A stretch of 64,000 bases of DNA, taken from the NCBI GenBank assembly GCA_037892935.1, contig JAYXKI010000002.1, positions 1,240,001 through 1,304,000 on the forward strand, written 5' to 3'. The notes under the pieces are model-generated. The model had not been told where the DNA came from and did no database searches. It was given only the letters and a program-made list of their open reading frames with translations. Shown piece after piece: positions 11,501 to 23,263 of the stretch; position 1 is the stretch's first letter; each line of letters starts with the position of its first letter. Both the position numbers and the translations under genes were made by a program. This DNA is from Phlebopus portentosus. Lineage: Eukaryota > Basidiomycota > Agaricomycetes > Boletales > Boletinellaceae.

Positions 11501-13188
11501 ATGCTGAGAAACTTCGACAATCCGACATGGCAGCGAAGTTGGCGAAGGCTAGCACAAATCTCTCGGCCAAGGCCTTAGATGCTTGGACCTCGCGGAACGC
11601 CGTGGCACACGGTGCGTCGACTTCTGAGAAGCAGCAAGCCGCTATCAACCCTGAGACAAGCCTACCGAGACTCGGAAATGGTAGAAACGGGATCAGACAT
11701 GGCTCGATGCCAAATATTCACCACCCGGAGCCTTATTCTCCTCCGCCTCGACCGGCGTTCTTCAAGCCTCCCCGTGATACGCGAGTCTTCTCTTCAGATG
11801 AGATTAACTCATTGAAAATCCCAGATAGTCCCGAGTCGGGTAATTCCTCGTTATCCGCATCGACTCTTTCCGCAGAAGGTCATACTCGAGCAGATTCGCT
11901 GGCTTCAGTGTTGCCGTCCTGGGCTAGTGGACAATCCAGATCGCCGTCAAAATCGCCGAAGCCAACTAAGTCCGCTCCGAAGCCGCTCTTGTTGAGCGCT
12001 TCTTCTCTCGTTACGGCAGGGTCAGTGGGTCACGTATCCAGATCAGTAAACAGCACACCTATACCTCGGAATTTGGACTGGTCTGATGTCAGGAGTAGCA
12101 AAGTGTTGCCGTCTTCGCGACGCCAGGATTCGGAGTTCTCTGAAACTTCCGTGTCTCCACGGACTAGTAACCACTCTACATCTCCTAAGACTGCACTGAG
12201 CGGGTGGGATTCGGATCAGTCTGTTAGTCGGGTCGTGAGGTTGAATCGTCAGTCGATATCGCCAATGGCCCCTGCGTTCAGGATCAATCGATCGAGCAGC
12301 AGGAATCCATCTGTTTCATCACAGTCTGAGTTCGGGGTACTTCATTATAAGACGGCGTCCGAGTACAGGTCCGCCTCCGAAGGCTCTCCGCGGGTAACGA
12401 ATGACAGGATACCCGAAGATGAGACCCGAGGAACGCGTAGCTGGGATCGAATCTCGCCAGATTCGCCCTCAACCCTGCCTTCTTCGCCGCCTCCACGGAC
12501 ACCTGTTACCAATTCTGGTCTCATGCAATCCTCCGTCCGGGTCGCTAATGCAGAGCGTCAGCGAGGCTCGCTAGTTCTGAGTGAATCTAGATTTTCTGGT
12601 CTTGATGCGCCTCCGCAGGGCAAGAGAGCACCTCGCAAACCCTCGTCGCCAACGGTGGTGACTGCAGGTGACACCTCGGACTCGTCTATACCTTCTGCAT
12701 CTCTCTTGGGCAGGAACACACCTCGTGTCCGGACCAAACGCTTGAACTTGACAAAAGTACGACCACCTTCCCTTCGTACTCGATCTCCTGAGGGGAGAGG
12801 CGCCTCCATCTCTATGCCAGGCCAGAGTCCGAGTTCGCTCGCTGCTCCAGATCTTGACTCTGAGCTTGACATGGCCACGACACCCAGGGCACAACAATTC
12901 CCATCAACCTCTCCAACAGACGCGCAGTCTCCACGGTCACCTCGCTGGCGCAAGATCTCAATGGAGGGGCCAGAGCGCAGGCGGAAGCTGTCGGGGGAGA
13001 CGAACGGCACGCGTACTCGCAAGATCTCCACCGAATCAAGAAGTACGCGGACCAGGAAGATATCAGATTCTAGGCGTGATAGCCATGCGAACGATGGTGA
13101 CGACGAGGGGTATGATGAACTGCTGAGTGCATATGAAAGTGAAGCTTCGAATTCGAAATACGAATCTGCCGCATCTTCCGAAGCGTGA
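8553..13188 (+). CDS. IST1 domain fused to a degenerate TBC (Rab-GAP-like) domain
   Basis: Twelve exons: 8553-8591, 8651-8880, 8938-9014, 9069-9163, 9231-9343, 9401-9486, 9543-9585, 9642-9717, 9769-10497, 10553-10590, 10648-10818 and 10884-13188. They sum to exactly 1334 codons. Residues 1-185 form an IST1 domain (start MPSSVSWDPTRAKAQIRLAA; ends ARKFGVDWKPRMKTEQK), a Vps4/ESCRT-III regulator family. From about residue 200 a TBC domain of the TBC1D13 type begins (LMKLREIASSGIP, VWKLLLG). It continues to RWLAPVLSHTLPLPAVLMAWDAIFAQ (split here: RWLAPVLSHTLPL then PAVLMAWDAIFAQ). A Ser-rich disordered tail of about 700 residues follows. The canonical YxQ glutamine finger is replaced by SPHL. Intron 9344-9400 would end the protein just after IST1 if retained (TGA 9345). 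Two tandem genes are the alternative, but only 75 nt would separate them. Confidence 0.72.
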
Positions 13189-13399
13189 ACTGGTTTCACA
13201 CAGAGCTATCTTTTTTTTCTTATGATATTCGGTTATCACATCTCACTTAGATTATAAGCATCGCAATGAGTGTATTCGATGCTTCGTAAAATAATGCCCT
13301 CGCTTTCGTCCTTCCTTTCGATGTCTTATTATTCTCCTTGTGCATGCTACGATAATGGTATAATGACAGGACAATGCAAAGTTGCAACTTCATTGACAG

Positions 13400-14108
13400 C
13401 TATTCTTCATACAAAGCCCTTATAACACCACGATAGACCTCGTGTAAGACTGGGAAATGAGGTAGAGTGTTCTGTTCTCCAGTGTCAGAAGGTAAATTTC
13501 AGTTACGTGTTGTGTAGACTCGCCTCGAATACAACAGCAAGTTCTATATTTTGTCCCGGACAAGCGACAATTACTGCAAGGTAATAACGAACATTCCACC
13601 GACGAAGCGCCTCGTTGATGATGATATCTTGTATGTACACTGCCGGGATGAATCGTCTGGAGACGAATAATGATTTGAATGGTCCTCTATGCGTTTCCAA
13701 TTGAACGCCATGCGGTGGGAAGACAATGACAGATTCTGCAGACACACATCTCAATACAGGAGCCAGATCCAGAACTAGGACGATTATTACCGTAGGTAAC
13801 CCTTGAGAATCTCCAGTATGCATATACAAGCAAGAAACCTATGACGACGGAGAAATGCCATCGGCTATGCAGGCTCTCAAGAAGAGTCAGCGTCTGAATA
13901 ACTCCAAGTGATACGGCATCGAACGTACCCATAAGTAAGATATCAATCCGATAATCAAAGCGTCTAGCCATGCATATTGGTATATATAAGAAGCGTCGCT
14001 GCTTTGTTTGCCTTTTCCGCGACGCGGCCTATTCGCGTAGAAACGATATTCGATGTAGTTTGAGTTCGATATCACTTCGAGTCCATGGAATGCATCTGGT
14101 TGGTCCAT
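13400..14108 (-). CDS. GPI15: PIG-H / GPI15 subunit of GPI-GlcNAc transferase
   Basis: Subunit of the ER complex that makes GlcNAc-phosphatidylinositol, the first step of GPI-anchor synthesis. Four exons (14108-13929, 13875-13791, 13735-13520, 13476-13400) give 185 residues in frame. Two hydrophobic segments (ALIIGLISYLW and FSVVIGFLLVYAYW) precede the PIG-H domain. That domain shows ESVIVFPPHGVQLETHRG, then FIPAVYIQDIIINEAL and YYLAVIV, and ends with LPHFPVLHEVYRGV, all hallmarks of the family. The last intron is short (43 nt). The gene converges on the IST1-TBC gene about 210 nt away. Confidence 0.85.
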
Positions 14109-14604
14109 ATATCGATACCAATCTCAGATAGACTTGCTAGCACGACATTCTAAGGTGCATAGACGTCGCTGAAGTTACAGCCGGACTAGGACGTGGTAGT
14201 TCTGGCTTTAGTGTTTTCAGTTCCGAACGCGTTGAAAATGGTCCATAATAGCTCACGTGTCGCGCCGCGAGTGTTGGAAATGGAATCACAATTTCAATTT
14301 TCGCGTTTAGTTTCTGACTACCATGTACGTTTACTATATGACCGCGTTGTGGACATGGACTGAGATAAAACGTGGCTGACACTACCACGGTTTATGCATG
14401 AAACTTTTTCCAGGCTGACGACTCCTTCAACATCTGTTTCTCCTTCTGCCACCAATTTTCTTCGAGCAGGAACTCGTAACAATTTCTTATAGTAGACTTA
14501 CCTCGGCCAGGAGCCCTGCATTCTTTCACTTGCTAGGCTGTATACTGCTGGTCAGAAACTCATTGCAGCTTGAGCGGGCCTGGTGTTCTCTCGTCTTTCT
14601 CAAG
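14109..14604. other. divergent promoter, PIG-H / GH5
   Basis: A 496-nt stretch between two outward-pointing start codons. It contains a CACGTG at 14254-14259 and no credible reading frame. Confidence 0.55.
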
Positions 14605-16678
14605 ATGCAGATCACTGCTGAACAACTCGCTGCAATCTTCAGCGCTCTTGGTCTCACTTCAAGTCTCTTCAAGCCCATCCCGGATCTCGTGGGTAGCCTT
14701 GCTGCACCACTGAATCCAGTCATCAGTTCTCTTCCTCTGGATGGTGTTGTCAGTGCTGTGGATGGAGTTACTCATGCACTTGGTCTCCCGCCCCTCTCGG
14801 GTTTACCATTGATCGGGAGCATCCTGGAGGCGAAGGATACTTCTTCGCCTGTTCAAAGCCCATTCAAATCTCTGGCTGTTGGATATAGGCAGAAAATTAT
14901 GAGTACGGATGGGTCTTGCCTTGTTCAGCCTTACGATCCTCCTCCTGTCCTTTCCCAGACGTTCCCTCCTTTCGATCAAGCGAAGGCAACTATATTTCGT
15001 TATAGACAACAGCAGGCGGTCAACCTCGGGTCTTGGTATGTCTGCCTTCAGTTCTGCTGGCTGTCCTACTGTTTTCTAATGTCTCATTCATAGGTTTGTT
15101 CATGAACAGTGGATGACGCAGTCTCTATTCACTTGCGCATCCGGTCCGAAGAGCGCTGAGATTGACATTGCTTCTGGCTGGGGTAACACGACCGGCGCTC
15201 GAGCTGTTCTTGAACATCACTGGGATACTTTCATCACGCAGTCCGACTTTGACTACCTTGCTTCCATTGGGATCAATACTGTCCGCTTACCCATCGGCTA
15301 CTGGAATCTTGGACCCACGTACTGCCAAGGGACGCCCTTCGAGCCGTATGCCGACGTGTACACCAACTCCTGGAGTAGAATCGTGCGTGCGATCAACTGG
15401 GCTGGGCAAGCCGGCATCGGTGTGCTCGTTGACCTGCACGGTGCTGTTGGTAGTCAGAACGGTCAAGCGCATTCTGGAATCTCAGACGGCCAAGCCAACT
15501 TCTTCCACAACTCATCAAATCAAGATGCTACTATCCAAGTCTTAATTTTCCTGACTCAGCAGCTTGCGAGTGTCACGAACGTGGTTGGCATCCAAGTCCT
15601 GAACGAGCCGAATAATGATGCCGGTCTCCCTGATTTCTGTGAGCCGTCATATATGTGCTTTGTAGATACGTCATCGCCGCTGACCGTTGTGTTCTCTTTA
15701 AGTGAATCGTGCAATCGCTTCGATGCGCCAGGTTTCCGCAGAGGCTTCAACGATGCCCATCTATATTCACGATGGATTCAATCTTGAGCAATATAGCGAC
15801 TTTGTCGCTTCGCGCAATGATTTTGTCGTTGAAGACCATCACTCATATTTCGTTTTCGGGTCAGGTGATGCATCTCGCAGTGCCGATGCAGACACGCAGA
15901 TAGTACAGAGCAGTATCGCTGACCAGCTCTCTTCAGCATCGGAAAAGCACGCCGCAACCTGATCATTGGAGAGTGGTCTTGCGCTCTTGTCGAGGCTGCT
16001 TTGTCCGGAGAGAAAGATCCCATGCAGGCTCGTCAACAGTTCTGTCAGGGTCAAGAGCAGGCGTATGCCAACACGACGGGAGGCTGGCACTTTTGGAGTT
16101 ACATGAAGGAAGGTTGTGACAACGACCTGGACTGGTGCTTCAAAAATGCTGTTGGAAACACGCTTCCGTCGACCTTCTTTGCTTATAATTCGTCAACCGC
16201 TAGCTCAGCAGCTAGATCTCTCGTATTTGCCCATGCGGTGGCAGAAATGGAGCTTCCATCGATGACTGAAGTCCTTGACCGCTCAAAGGACCAGTCGTTC
16301 TCTGCGACGCCTGCCGCGGATTTACGAAAGAGGAGTATTGGTGCTGGTCATCAACGCTTTTTCAGCGTTCACTCTCGCCGACAATTTCTGTCGGAGATTT
16401 CGAAGCACAAGAGAGACGGAATGCCCTCTGTGCTTGCCGGTCTGACTGCAGCGGAACAATCCATGGCTAAAGGATACGCAGACGGTTTCCTCACCGCTAA
16501 GCTATTCGCTCAGTACGGCATGTCGAAGCTCGGTTTCAAGGGCCAGTACGTTACTGACAGTATAGCGAAACTTGGACCGGACGTTATTCAACCGGATACA
16601 GCGACGATATACAGCTCCCAATTTGCTCAAGGTCTACTAGATGCTGAGAAGCAAATTGATACGGCCGCAAGTAGATAG
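14605..16678 (+). CDS. GH5 exo-beta-1,3-glucanase with apparent frameshift
   Basis: Glycoside hydrolase family 5, resembling fungal Exg-type exo-1,3-glucanases that trim cell-wall beta-glucan. Exons are 14605-15035, 15094-15648 and 15713-16678. The barrel begins around IDIASGWGNTTGARAVLEHH and SIGINTVRLPIGYWNLGP. The acid/base Glu is in VLNEPNND and the nucleophile in LIIGEWSCAL. The frame breaks between SSASEK and ARRNLIIGEW: the four As at 15943-15946 would need to be five to keep the frame. With that base the protein is 650 residues, and both catalytic glutamates are then in one frame. A further 150 or so residues follow the catalytic domain. No clear signal peptide is visible at the chosen ATG. 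It is either a sequencing undercall or a recent lesion. Confidence 0.84.
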
Positions 16679-16842
16679 TGGCAATGTGCATTTTGCATCA
16701 TATATTTCTGATAATCTAAAGTAACTGAGACGGCTATAGCCGGAAACGCGTGCCGCTGAATGTTCGTGACGTGTAGCGACGCGCTCTCAGCGACACAGTG
16801 ACTCTCGTCTTTACACGCCTCCAGCTGTTCCCGTTGTATACA

Positions 16843-18389
16843 ATGGCGGCCTCTCGTAGTGCAGTTGTACTTAAATGGGCCAGATGGCTCCTTACAGACC
16901 CTGCTTGTGCGTGGATGATAGCGTCCTTAGTAGTGCTAGGCGACGTCGTCTTGACGCAATTGATAATTCGATTTGTTCCTTGTAAGTTCACTTCACCTTG
17001 GCGAAAGAATAACTGCCAACTGAAACAGATACAGAAATCGACTGGGAGACATACATGTACCACATTGAGCTGTATCTCAACGGTGAACGGAATTATTCAG
17101 CCATTACCGGCCCAACTGGCCCTCTCGTGTCAGTCGCACTTCTTGTCTTGCAGATAGACTTCACTGTTAGCTAAATGATTGGTCATTGAAGAAAGCTATC
17201 CTGCAGGTCATGTTTATGTTCACGAAAAGTTGTATGAGGCTACATCTTCTGGGCTTAACATTCCATTGGCTCAACAAATCTATGGTGCACTCTACATTGT
17301 CTCGCTCGGATTGACGTGCGCCATCTACCTCAATGCCGGAGGAGTGCCAAACTGGGTCCTTCTATTCCTCCCGCTGAGCAAACGACTTCATTCTATATAT
17401 TCGCTGCGGATGTTTAATGACTGCTGGGCTGCAGTGGGAGCTCAGGCGGCGATACTAACGCTTCAAGGTGGTTACTATACGATGGGTTGTGTATTTTTCA
17501 GGTATCAGTGTTTTAAATTTCTCAAGCATGGCTTGTTTACTGACTTATTTCGAGTCTTGCGATCTCCGTCAAGATGTCTGTATTACTCTATATGCCAGGA
17601 CTCTTGATAATCCTCTTACAACAACGCGGTGCTGTGCAATCTCTTCTCCACGTCTTCGTAATGGCCCTTTTCCAGCTCATCCTTGGATGGCCATTCCTTT
17701 CGGAATACCCTTGGGAGTACATAGCCGGGGCGTTTGACTTAACTCGAGTCTTCCTTTTCAAATGGACTGTAAATTGGCGTTTTCTCGGAGAGGAATTATT
17801 CTTAAATCCCATCTGGGCGAAGGCCTTGCTGTTGGGACACGTTTGCGCGTTACTGGTGTTCGCTCACTTTAGGTGGTGCAGAGGCGAAGGAGGCTTATTG
17901 CGCGTCGTTTTGAAAGCCTTCAAAAGCCCTGGACTCCATTCCGACCTTTGTCTGCCGATTGTGAGCAAACAATCATACGGGTTTCTTTATACCACTTACA
18001 GGTTGTGCTTCTAGATGTGACAACTGCGCTTTGGACTTCAAACTTGATCGGCATCGTCTTTGCGAGATCCCTGCATTATCAGTTTTATTCCTGGTATGCA
18101 CAGCAAATACCATTCTTAGCTTGGAGAACTCCGTATCCGCTTGTCATGAAGTGCGTTTCGTCCCCCTTTGTAGTTTTGTACAGAATTTGAGTATATTTAC
18201 AGAGTCGGCATTATATGCTGTATCGAATACGCTTGGAACGTATTCCCGTCCACAAACATATCGTCCGCCTTACTAGTGACCAGCAATGTGCTCCTCTTGG
18301 TTGGTCTCTGGCTCGGTTGGCCAATAGGACGAAATAGTGATAGTGTACCTCCCTCTTCCGAGTCTTCCAAGACCAAGAAAGCGGTTTAG
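16843..18389 (+). CDS. ALG3: ALG3 dolichol-P-Man alpha-1,3-mannosyltransferase
   Basis: ER membrane enzyme that adds the first lumenal mannose to Man5GlcNAc2-PP-dolichol in N-glycan synthesis. Seven exons (16843-16981, 17029-17128, 17196-17501, 17555-17872, 17917-17960, 18015-18150, 18203-18389) give 409 residues. Family motifs are clear: [69 protein letters not shown] and [17 protein letters not shown]. Many hydrophobic spans fit a polytopic protein. The 44-nt intron 17873-17916 is the least certain junction. Reading through it gives a frame that loses the downstream conserved block. Confidence 0.9.
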
Positions 18390-18466
18390 CTAAAATACAT
18401 ATACCCTAATCTGTTGATAATAGTATAGCAGCATGCAAACGTAGCGTTCCACAGTAAAGCGGAGAT

Positions 18467-21400
18467 CTATTGTTCCCTTCCGCTGCTCAAGAAGAACGTC
18501 GTCCTACCGCCTTTTGGGAGGATGAGCAAGCGCTCAGCTCCATGTACTTGATATGTCTCGAGACTTGGTAGTTCGACAGATTCCTGTCCTTCTATAGGAT
18601 AGGCTGATACACGTACGGCGGGTAGCGGTAATTCACCATGGCGAAGCGCCATGAGCGTAAGTGTGACTTTGTGCGTCGACCCGTCCTGAAATATACCGCG
18701 AGCGTGTTTAATAGCCTAAAGAATTGTGAACAAAGAATTCTGACCTTCGCTTTGAAATCCCCTCGTTTCTGGCCGCTGATGAGCCAGTCTTTAATGTTCT
18801 CTTCGAGCTGAAAACGCATTTTATACTCTCTTGTCTTTCTCTTGTCAAGAGCAGACCAGTAAAAGGAAGTATGTATCGATACGATTGCCGTAATCGGCTG
18901 ACTGGCATAAATTGGAGGACCGTGCCGATGCTTGAGGGGCTTCATGTCGAAGGGGTTGGCGACGATGTCTATTCGTGCTGACGCAAGTATCTGGTCAAGG
19001 GTAAATGCCTTCCATCGTCTCTGCAGAGCACATGATTCTCACATCTAGCCGAGGCAGATCAAGTGGAATGGTGAACTGTCTCCGGTCCGCATCGTCTCCC
19101 AAACCTTCCGGAACCCGAAGCTCCTACGAAACAATAAGTAGCTGCCTATCCGCCAAAAAAAGGTAGCTCAGTGCACCTGCTTGATACGCGCGAGAAGGTC
19201 TTCCGCGATGCCATCAACCTTCAAAGCATCCTCCGGCAGGTGGATTTCTCCAGTAGCTTCGAAAGTCTCTATCCATGATGATCTTTCTTCTAGTATACGA
19301 ACAACAGCATCATGAACGGCTTGTCTTTGCTCCCAGCGACTCGGCTCTGGTAGGAGTTTTCCGATACGACATGTAACGAGTGATTTCACCTCTTCTCTGT
19401 GCGTCAGGTCTGGGTACTTCCAAATATCACATCAGTTTCGCACCTTCGCGCAGAAGTCGGTAGACTATGCATAACCGAAGTGGATCATTTACTACGTATG
19501 CAAAGGTTAGAATGATGGTAGATGTAAACGATGAAGTACGACGTCTCTCACCTTCTCCACTCGTTTCCAAATGAAATACAAAGCTTGCTGGTTGAGCGGG
19601 AGTCACCGTCTAGAGACATGACTCAGTAGCAGTCGAGACAAAGTAGAAAGGCCCAGATTACCAGAGAAGTCTGTAGCTTGATGCTCTTGATGACTTTCAA
19701 GTTTTTGCTATCTCTGTCACTGGGCTGCAGATCTACAGATGATATCCGTATATGCTGATGCGTTGCCGTCGAGATTGTAAATTTCATGAGTAACCTAGAA
19801 TGCCAGTCATGATGGAACCTAGACAACTACAGTATGACACCGACCTTTCGCCGCGGAAGAAGTCCTGCACGTTCACAGCCAGATCAGGCCCTAAGGTGAC
19901 GAATCGTTCTACTGTCAACCTCCTCACAGTACCCGATTCATTTGACGTCTCGTATTCAAGGTCAGCCTTTATTTTCTGCAGAAAATACTGTTTAGTGATT
20001 CACTTATCGACAAGCATTTCACTGACGATGATGTCTCGATTTCTATCACCTGTATGAGGGACGTCAAACCGCAATGTTTGATTAGCTCCTGCTTCAACAA
20101 TCGATACATCTTCTGAGCGGAAGGACACTTTAGCTTGAGCTTCTGTCCTTGATATCAGTCATGCAACAAGTCCTGCCGTTGAACTCTCACCGTTTTGAAG
20201 AACGCCTTCCTTCGTCTTGATGGTGACGTCAGAAGACGAAAGTTTGAGGGTCGCTTTTGTCAAAGCGTTGCGACCACAATTAAGTTTCACAGATATCCAT
20301 GATGGCCCCGCGAAGTCCACTAGATCTGGTCGTTAGTTGGATATGAAAGTATTATAACATACTCCATTAACCTTTCAGCGACTGCTCTATGTCAACATGC
20401 ACCGCGAGAGGATCCGCGGCCAATTTGACTAACTTCCCTTCAGCCCTTACCTCCGCAATACTGCTAGCCTGTTTACGTCGTTGTTTCCCAACGAAAGGCC
20501 ACTGAAAAATGAGATGCCCTAGACGTACTTCGCCCTTACTTGTCAGAAACGTCCCTGAATTAGGAATCTTGGAGGTTTATAAGTAAACGCAGAATCTTAA
20601 AAATACGCTTGCTCACTGGACAAAATAACGGAATGGGACGCGCTCCAGGCTCAAGCACCAATGGACCTGACGAGAATTCCATAGTTTCCTGGCCTCGACC
20701 CGTCAAAACCAATGTGACTTCATCCGTTTTTAATTTCTGTACCAGATAAATGCGGATTGTGACGGAATATAAGAAGGACTTACACATGGAAGGTGATTAT
20801 GAACAATGACATCGAGGAAGAAGCCGTCTTTATCGTTCGCACAGCGGGCAGTCTCTATCAGAGGCGTGAGGGCAATCATGGAGTGATCTTGGAGTACAAT
20901 TTCTGGAAGATCATCAGAAAGGCTATAAATGCGCCCGAGAACATCGCCGACAAAGTACTGACCGCCGTCAATTTGCGAGGAGCTTTCCACGATGATGTCG
21001 ACCAAATGGTTCAAGTACATGTCCTTATCAATTAATCCACTCAGCAAGTCTATTGAAGTATCTTCCATATAGGCCTTGATAAAAGCCAAGGCGGTGTGAA
21101 CCCATTGTCGGTCATGACCATTCTTCATCTTCGCATGCGTTTCAAGGCTTTGGAGTTGCATGTACGCTTCCAAGCTTGACCAATGATGCGGAGCGTAATG
21201 CGCAGGGAGAGAAGTAAACGTTTGCAGCGCTGTCCCGAAGCGCTGTCGATATCTGGATTTTTCTTAGATGATAGAAATTACAGTACATTGGAACTTACAA
21301 ATCTAAGGCAGCAAGACTACCGTGCAACTTGAGAGCAAACTTTCGGCGACCCGCTTTGACAAAGAGATCGATAGCTTTATTTGTCAGTCGGATATAACAG

Positions 21401-22997
21401 TCATAAAATGAGGCTTTGTTATCCAGAAAGCCAAGGATGTCTGGGTTTGAAATTTGCCGAGAGGTCCGCCTATCGACAATAGGGGTCGAATCCGTCTGTT
21501 CTCCATAATCGACGCTGTTTGAAAACGGTGGCTCAGCTGGAAGGTATCCTAATCGTACACCGAGTTTATCAAGCTGCAAACGGTAAACTGTTGAACATAA
21601 ATCGTAATCGTGTAGTGCTTACTTGCGTTCGTGCAGCAGTAAGGAGTTCTCCTTTCCCAGCATTGAAACTGTTCTGAGGTATTGATTCAGTTTCTCCGGC
21701 CCGAGCCCACTCATCACAGGTTTCCACAGCACTAAGCGCTGAGGAATATATCCACGACTCTATGAAGAAATCTGGCAAGACAGTCTATCTGCACGGTCAA
21801 CACGGCACGTAGGAAAGCGGCACAATATCACCTCACCTTGAAATCTTGGAGACGACCGCCAAATGCTCCAAGAAATACGGATACCTTCTTTATCACATCC
21901 GTTAATCTTCCCTCCTGACCAAGCACGATAGATTGTCGAGCCAAGAGGTATACTCGTATGTCAAACACTGAAACAGTGTTAGCTATGATAAGATCTCGGT
22001 ACGGCTTTTTTGTGATTGAAAGTAGAGGCATCGAGTCGTCCCTTGGAGAAGGTTCAACGAAGTTACCAAACCAGAGTGTTCTGTCCTTCAGGACTTGAAA
22101 GAAAGATGCCTCCAGCTCCTCGTATTGAATCAACGCATCCTCAAGTAAATTTGCTCCTTCAAAGGAGCTCGCAAGGCTTTCCTTAGAGTGGTCGCTTAGC
22201 TAGTGGAATAGGACACTCTTTAAGGTCGTACCTTCAATACGAAGAATGTACAAAAATTCCACCCAGGCATTGTCTTCTGCAACTCCGACCTCTTCACTTC
22301 CTCCTCTCGCTGGGATACAGCTAGGTCGAATGCTGCAATGACGCCGTCTTTCACTTTAGAGATGACTTCGGCCCAGATCGCTGGACCTTTTAGGTCTGAT
22401 GTCCAAGTTAATTGAGCACAGCTTATACCGTTCGATCAGTCTGGGTGAAGTCAAGTGTGGAGAATTATCTCACCGGTCTTTTTTGTCTATATTAAAATCT
22501 GCTCGTATCCTGTCTATCACTGCTCCTCTCATTTTGAGCAACCCTGACTGAGTCTGTCGAGGGTCTGATTTCGATACGTTCAAGATGACCCATTCCTGGG
22601 CTTTTCTCTGGGTGACTTGGGCATGCCATTCTTTTATATGCTTTCTGACGGTAGTCTTATATGTTTCCGTATCCTAAGAAAGTATGTTCGGTATCATCCA
22701 AAAGTAGAATAATTGACAGAGGCATACCTCGCAAGCTACAACATACACGTTGAGCAACGGTTTATCTAGAATGCTAAGCGGTATTTGGGAGGCGCCTTCT
22801 TCTCTAATTGTTTCCAAAGCCAGAAGGCTAACGTCCAAGGACTGAATTGTGCGGATTGAAGTTCGAGTAGCGGGTTTCCAATGCAGATTTCGAAGAGGAA
22901 ATTGCAAGGCGAGGCCCGACCAAAACTGGGCCCAGAGATCTGTCGAAGTGAGTTGTGGAGGACCGGAGAGAGTGATCTTCACACGTTGAGCTTGCAT
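18467..22997 (-). CDS. TRS130: TRAPP II subunit TRS130 / TRAPPC10
   Basis: Large subunit of the TRAPP II tethering/GEF complex that acts with Ypt31/32-type Rabs at the trans-Golgi. The chosen start is MQAQRVKITLSGPPQL at 22997; the open frame upstream lacks an ATG. Early family motifs are FPLRNLHWKP, LNVYVVACE and HIKEWHAQVTQRKAQEWVIL. The middle contains LLEDALIQYEELEASFF and FDIRVYLLARQS, matching the Trs130/TRAPPC10 alpha-solenoid. The C-terminal beta-rich part ends with TYQVHGAERLLILPKGG and a stop at 18467-18469. There are many short introns, and I did not fix every junction, so the internal exon map is approximate. The length (about 4.5 kb genomic) fits the family. Confidence 0.8.
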
Positions 22998-23263
22998 TCG
23001 TCTAGTACGTTCTAGCTCAAGGTCGTCAAGATTGACTTGAGACGTCCGAAACACAGTAGAGGTATGTCTTTGACCACAATTTCGGACCGTTGCACTTTAC
23101 ATGTAAGTCGTTCTCAAGTTGGTGGATTTGGATTCAAGGGGAAGCGAAACGCGTCGATCATTATGATCACGTGCGTGTACTCGAATTTTTGTCTGTAAAG
23201 TCTTTAGTGACGATTTACTAAAACTTCCTTCAACTATACTGTAATTCCATACCCCACCTCACC
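22998..23263. promoter_or_regulatory. divergent promoter, TRS130 / RRP3
   Basis: A 266-nt region between two outward start codons. A CACGTG hexamer at 23168-23173 sits 91 nt upstream of the RRP3 ATG. Its use is not shown by sequence alone. Confidence 0.45.

Noticed and set aside
9420..13188. Separate TBC gene starting at the internal ATG 9420
   Set aside because: It would leave 75 nt from the IST1 stop with no promoter, and the 57-nt spacer has perfect donor and acceptor sites that preserve frame. Kept only as an alternative.
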